A DNA stretch of 36,771 nt, from positions 1 to 36,771 of the forward strand of contig JALCBJ010000067.1 in the NCBI GenBank assembly GCA_028066595.1. Direction: 5' to 3'. The DNA comes from Thermoanaerobaculia bacterium. Its GTDB lineage: Bacteria > Acidobacteriota > Thermoanaerobaculia > Multivoradales > J023. The translations under genes were made by a program, and so were the position numbers. The notes beneath the pieces were generated by a model. The model was not told the DNA's origin and did not search any database. It worked only from the letters and a program-made list of their open reading frames with translations. Shown here piece by piece: positions 33,375 through 36,771 of the stretch. Within the stretch, counting starts at the first letter, position 1; each line of letters opens with the position of its first letter.

Positions 33375-35699
33375 ATGGACCACCTAGACGCCGAAGCACA
33401 CACCAGGGGCCGCTCTCGCTATGTCGATGACGAGCCGCGTCCTGCTGGACTCCTCCAGGCTGCGGTCGTGCCGTCACCGGTGGCTCACGGCGAGATTCGA
33501 AGTCTCGATCTCACGGCCGTACGCGACTACGCGGGCGTCGTCGCCGTCCTGACTGCCGAGGACATCCCCGGCTCCAATCAGATCGGCTCCGTGCTACCGG
33601 ACGAGCCGCTGCTGTCTACCGGGGAGGTTCACTACATCGGTCAGCCGATCGCGCTGGTCGTGGCCGAAGACTTCCACGCGGCTCGCCACGCCGTGGCTCG
33701 CGCCCGTCTGGACATCGACGAGCGACCGGTCGTGGTCGACCCGAAGGAGGCCTTCGAGCGAGGTCACCTGATCGCCGATCCACAATCGGTCCACATGGGT
33801 GATGTAGACGCGGCGTGGGCCCAATGCGACGTCGTGGTCGAAGGCGAAGCGACGATCAGTGGTCAGGAACACGTCTACCTCGAGACCCAACGAGCCAGGG
33901 CGCTACCTGAGGAGAATGGTGCCATCCGGGTGTTGTCCTCGACCCAGAGCCCCTACGTCGGTCAGAGGACCATCGCGGGAATCCTGGGAGTGCCGCTGCA
34001 CCAAATCGAGGTCGACGTACGGCGGCTCGGAGGCGGGTTCGGTGGCAAGGAGGACCAGGCGACGCCTTGGGCCTGCTTCGCGGCTCTGGCGGCCCATCAC
34101 ACCGGACGGCCAGTGGAAATCGTCCTGTCGCGGGCCGAGGACCTGCTGATGACCGGCAAGCGGCACGCGTACCGTAGCGACTACAAGATCGGAGTCACCC
34201 GCGACGGACGCATCCTCGCTCTCGATGTGCGCCATTTCCAGAACTCCGGTGCTGCCTGCGATCTGTCCTTGGCCGTTCTCGGCCGTACTTTGTTCCACAC
34301 CACCAACAGCTACTTCATTCCCAACGTCAGAGTGTGGGGAGCGCCCTGCCGAACGAACATCCCCCCTGCCACCGCCTTTCGCGGATTCGGCGGACCACAG
34401 GGGATGTTCGCCGTCGAATCCGCACTGACCCACGCTGCGGAGGCTCTGGGCATCGATCGCGAGGAGCTCCAGCGCCGCAACCTCCTGCGCTCCTCGGACT
34501 CCTTTCCCTACGGCCAGAACGCGGCGACCGTGCGCATTCGCCGCTGTTGGGAGGAGCTCGACGAAGGCTTTGACCTCGAGGCTACCCGACAGCAGGTGGA
34601 GGAGTGGAATGATCGCCATCCCGCCGTGAAGAAGGGCTATGCCGTGATGCCCGTGACGTTCGGCATTTCCTTTACCGCCACGTTCCTCAACCAGGCCAGC
34701 GCTCTGCTGCACGTCTATACCGACGGTAGCGTCAGCCTGTCTACCGGCGGCGTGGAGATGGGACAGGGACTGTTCTCGAACCTTGCGGTCGTCGCCTCCC
34801 GGGCGCTGGGTATCGAGCCCACCCGCGTGCGTGTCGAGAGCACCAATACCCGGCGCATCGCCAATATGTCGGCCAGTGCCGCCAGCTCCACGACTCTGCT
34901 CAACGGCAATGCGACCCTACGTGCTGCCACGCCGTTACGGGAGCGCCTATTGACCCACGCCGGGGAGCGATTGGGAAGTGATCCGTCGCTGCTGACGATC
35001 GAGAATGAGCAACTACTGTGCGACGGCGAGCCCACGGGCTGGGACTGGCCGAAGCTGGTGAAGTCGGCCTACTTGCACCGCGTCAGCCTCTCAGCCCACG
35101 GTTTCTACGCCACGCCGGAGATCCACTACGACGAGGCCCGGGGGCGCGGCCATCCCTTCGCGTACCACGTCTGCGGCGCGGCTCTAGTCGAAGTCACCGT
35201 CGACGGGCTGCGCGGAAGCTACGAGATCGATCGGGTGCGGCTGGTACACGATCTCGGCCGACCGCTCAATCGCCGGGTGGATCTCGGTCAGGTCGAGGGT
35301 GGGCTGGCGCAGGGACTCGGCTGGATGACCGTCGAGGATCTTCGCTACGACGAAACGGGCCGCAACCTGTCGGCGGCGCTGGCCACCTACAAGGTACCGG
35401 ACGTCTACCTGATGCCCCGCGACCTCGAGGTTCGATTCATCGAAGAGCCGGATACGGAGGCCGGTCCTTACCATGCGAAGGCGGTGGGCGAGCCGCCGTT
35501 GATGTATGGGCTGGGCGTCGTATTCGCCCTACGTCGGGCGCTCCGGGCCTTCGGACGCGACGGTCAGTTGCCGTTCGTCGCACCGATGACGCCGGAACAG
35601 GTGCTCCTACAGCTCCAGGGTGACGACGATCCCAGTCGCCTCGTCTCAAAGAGTCTGGGAACCCGAGTTCCGGTCCCGGCCGAAGCCGTATCCTCTTGA
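33375..35699 (+). CDS. xdhB: Xanthine dehydrogenase large, molybdenum-cofactor subunit
   Basis: This 774-residue subunit binds molybdopterin and the purine. Molybdopterin loops are GGGFGGKED (219-227) and GGVEMGQGLFSN. Glu255 (RAEDLLMTGKRH) and Arg336 (TAFRGFGGPQGM) match the two residues that orient purines in xanthine dehydrogenases and are absent from aldehyde oxidases. Glu706 in KAVGEPPLMYG is the catalytic base. ATG 33375 begins directly at the conserved HTRGRSRYVDDEP region and needs no extension. The enzyme assembles with XdhA into an alpha2beta2 complex in the cytoplasm. The TTGA overlap at its end couples it to xdhC. Confidence 0.95.
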   Translation: MDHLDAEAHTRGRSRYVDDEPRPAGLLQAAVVPSPVAHGEIRSLDLTAVRDYAGVVAVLTAEDIPGSNQIGSVLPDEPLLSTGEVHYIGQPIALVVAEDFHAARHAVARARLDIDERPVVVDPKEAFERGHLIADPQSVHMGDVDAAWAQCDVVVEGEATISGQEHVYLETQRARALPEENGAIRVLSSTQSPYVGQRTIAGILGVPLHQIEVDVRRLGGGFGGKEDQATPWACFAALAAHHTGRPVEIVLSRAEDLLMTGKRHAYRSDYKIGVTRDGRILALDVRHFQNSGAACDLSLAVLGRTLFHTTNSYFIPNVRVWGAPCRTNIPPATAFRGFGGPQGMFAVESALTHAAEALGIDREELQRRNLLRSSDSFPYGQNAATVRIRRCWEELDEGFDLEATRQQVEEWNDRHPAVKKGYAVMPVTFGISFTATFLNQASALLHVYTDGSVSLSTGGVEMGQGLFSNLAVVASRALGIEPTRVRVESTNTRRIANMSASAASSTTLLNGNATLRAATPLRERLLTHAGERLGSDPSLLTIENEQLLCDGEPTGWDWPKLVKSAYLHRVSLSAHGFYATPEIHYDEARGRGHPFAYHVCGAALVEVTVDGLRGSYEIDRVRLVHDLGRPLNRRVDLGQVEGGLAQGLGWMTVEDLRYDETGRNLSAALATYKVPDVYLMPRDLEVRFIEEPDTEAGPYHAKAVGEPPLMYGLGVVFALRRALRAFGRDGQLPFVAPMTPEQVLLQLQGDDDPSRLVSKSLGTRVPVPAEAVSS

Positions 35700-36754
35700 A
35701 CGCTGCCAGCCGGACTTTCTGGAACAGACTGGCCGCAGTCCTTCGTGAAGGCCAGAACGTGTTGCTCGCGGTGGTCGCCGAGAGCAGCGTTCACTCTCCT
35801 GGAACCGCGGGTGCGAAGATGTTCGTCGCGTCCGGCGGCGAGCGCAGGGGAACCATCGGCGGCGGCGTCATGGAGCTGAGGGTTCTGGAGCGAGCGAAGG
35901 AGCTGCTGAGCGCCGAGTCGGCCAGCGCGGGCTGGGCACAGTGCGCTGAACTGGTACACCGCGGGCGGCTGGAGGACGACAAGCTGCCTCCGACAGCGGA
36001 ACGATCGGGAATGATCTGCGCTGGTCGCCAAACCAACCTCTACACCCTGCTGCGCCCGCAGCCAGACTTGGCTACGGTGCAAGACGTGGTGGCGAGGCTG
36101 GAACGTGGTGCAGGCCATTGGCGGGTGGATTCCTTCGGTAGCTTTAGGGTCGAGGAGAGTACGCCGCTGCAGGCGCGATCTTTGGAATGGACAGACGACT
36201 CCTGGCGTTACACGGAATCGCTCCTCGAGCGCCGCCGGCTGGCGATTCTCGGCGGCGGCCACTGTGGTCAGGCCCTGGCTCATTTGATGTCCGGCGTCGA
36301 CTGGCACGTCTCGGTATGGGAAACCCGACAACGAGTTCTCGACGACGCGGACCTAGAAGACGTGGCGGAGGTTCATCCGATCGATGACTTCCGCGACGCC
36401 GCAGCCGAGATCGTCCATCCCAGGTGGACGCCCGTCGTCGTGATGACCACCGATGTACCCAACGACGTGCGCGCTCTCTACGGGTGCCTCGGTAGCGACC
36501 GCGACTTTCCCTTCGTCGGTGCCATGGGTAGCGCAGCCAAGATTCGCGAAATCCACAAGCGCTTGACGGATCTCGGTGTTCCAGGAGACGCATTGGCCCG
36601 CATGACCGCACCGGTTGGCCTGGAGATCGATAGTCATACCCCGCCGGAAATCGCCATCAGCGTGGCAGCGCAGCTACTGGAGCGCCGGCATCTCTGGCTA
36701 GGGCGTGTTAACACAGGTGAACCTGATTCCAGTATGCTCGGGGCATGGAGCTGA
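35696..36754 (+). CDS. xdhC: XdhC/CoxI-type molybdenum cofactor insertion protein
   Basis: XdhC binds molybdenum cofactor, promotes its sulfuration and delivers it to XdhB. TTG 35696 overlaps the xdhB stop, and the product has 352 residues. The N-terminal XdhC/CoxI domain shows NVLLAVVAESSVHSPGTAGAKM and TIGGGVMELRVLERA, the latter being the usual GGxxE region. The C-terminal Rossmann domain starts LAILGGGHCGQALAHLM and contains FVGAMGSAAKIREIHKRL and APVGLEIDSHTPPEIAISVAAQLL, the normal end of the family. The last about 17 residues (GRVNTGEPDSSMLGAWS) are not XdhC-like and seem to be read from an adjoining mobile element. Function is probably kept. Confidence 0.92.
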   Translation: MNAASRTFWNRLAAVLREGQNVLLAVVAESSVHSPGTAGAKMFVASGGERRGTIGGGVMELRVLERAKELLSAESASAGWAQCAELVHRGRLEDDKLPPTAERSGMICAGRQTNLYTLLRPQPDLATVQDVVARLERGAGHWRVDSFGSFRVEESTPLQARSLEWTDDSWRYTESLLERRRLAILGGGHCGQALAHLMSGVDWHVSVWETRQRVLDDADLEDVAEVHPIDDFRDAAAEIVHPRWTPVVVMTTDVPNDVRALYGCLGSDRDFPFVGAMGSAAKIREIHKRLTDLGVPGDALARMTAPVGLEIDSHTPPEIAISVAAQLLERRHLWLGRVNTGEPDSSMLGAWS

Positions 36755-36771
36755 CCCAAGACCAGTACGAG
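36701..36771 (+). mobile_element. Possible left end of an IS5-like insertion sequence
   Basis: CTAG at 36698-36701, a typical IS5-group target (YTAR), is followed by GGGCGTGTTAACAC, which holds a perfect 10-bp palindrome (36705-36714). About 30 nt later comes the ATG of a frame starting like IS5 transposases. The family-like part of xdhC ends at this point. The right end lies outside the window, so terminal repeats and target duplication cannot be checked. Confidence 0.4.
36745..36771 (+). CDS. Start of a gene, possibly IS5-family transposase (3' end missing)
   Basis: Only nine codons are visible, MELTQDQYE, overlapping the xdhC end by 10 nt. Many IS5-family DDE transposases begin MELTxxQYxxI. 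Another small protein with the same start cannot be excluded. Confidence 0.4.

Noticed and set aside
1..36771. tRNA, rRNA, CRISPR arrays, toxin-antitoxin or defence genes
   Set aside because: I scanned for cloverleaf-like T-loop motifs, evenly spaced direct repeats and recognisable defence domains and found none. The repeats present are coding or short intergenic.

Overview
The window is GC-rich DNA from one bacterial chromosome, most likely an acidobacterium (Acidobacteriota, perhaps near Thermoanaerobaculia). The main evidence is two exported proteins of the 'VWFA-related Acidobacterial domain' type, two FG-GAP/VCBS plus ASPIC/UnbV (CRTAC1-like) exported proteins, many TPR proteins, and a TonB-dependent receptor remnant of the kind common in that phylum. 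This placement is an inference from gene content. No rRNA, tRNA, CRISPR array or phage module is visible.

Layout. (1) 1-5851, plus strand: a left-truncated acidic TPR protein, a membrane-anchored protein of unknown function, an NAD-type isocitrate dehydrogenase, and the clamp-loader-like ATPase RarA. (2) 5937-9358, minus strand: a DUF368/PopT-type polyprenyl-phosphate translocase, a membrane TPR protein, and a secreted protein. (3) 9406-11640, plus strand: a Nudix hydrolase and a CRTAC1-like exported protein. (4) 11663-15773, minus strand: a DUF4442 hotdog protein, a sarcosine/N-methyltryptophan-oxidase-like flavoenzyme, an exported PD40 propeller, a LOG-family protein, and a GlsB/YeaQ membrane protein. 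(5) 15906-18602: DNA polymerase I with a degenerate proofreading site. (6) 18684-23687: two VWFA paralogues flanking a TPR/carboxypeptidase-regulatory-domain protein. The second VWFA copy is frameshifted twice. (7) 23860-26156: a flavin oxidoreductase translationally coupled to a GT2 glycosyltransferase. (8) 26187-31341: a minus-strand surface-protein unit of CRTAC1-like lipoprotein, TPR lipoprotein and TonB receptor. The last two are broken and fused to each other, and a strong terminator follows. (9) 31414-36771: a 2Fe-2S ferredoxin divergent from a xanthine dehydrogenase operon (xdhA-xdhB-xdhC). At the right edge xdhC seems to run into the start of an IS5-like element.

Two patterns cut across the genes. 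First, at least eight genes that appear to begin transcripts carry a TANNNT -10-like hexamer only 6-9 nt before the start codon and have no Shine-Dalgarno sequence. This predicts leaderless mRNAs. Genes inside operons instead use SD sequences or GTGA/TTGA stop-start overlaps. Second, all clear gene-breaking lesions lie between about 23.0 and 28.7 kb: four single-base homopolymer indels and two apparent deletions. They hit only exported or surface genes and spare the intact FAD/GT2 pair between them. Either a surface locus is decaying or this stretch of the assembly is locally poor; read mapping would decide. I did not find a convincing new defence or biosynthetic system. The most novel signal is the leaderless promoter architecture.
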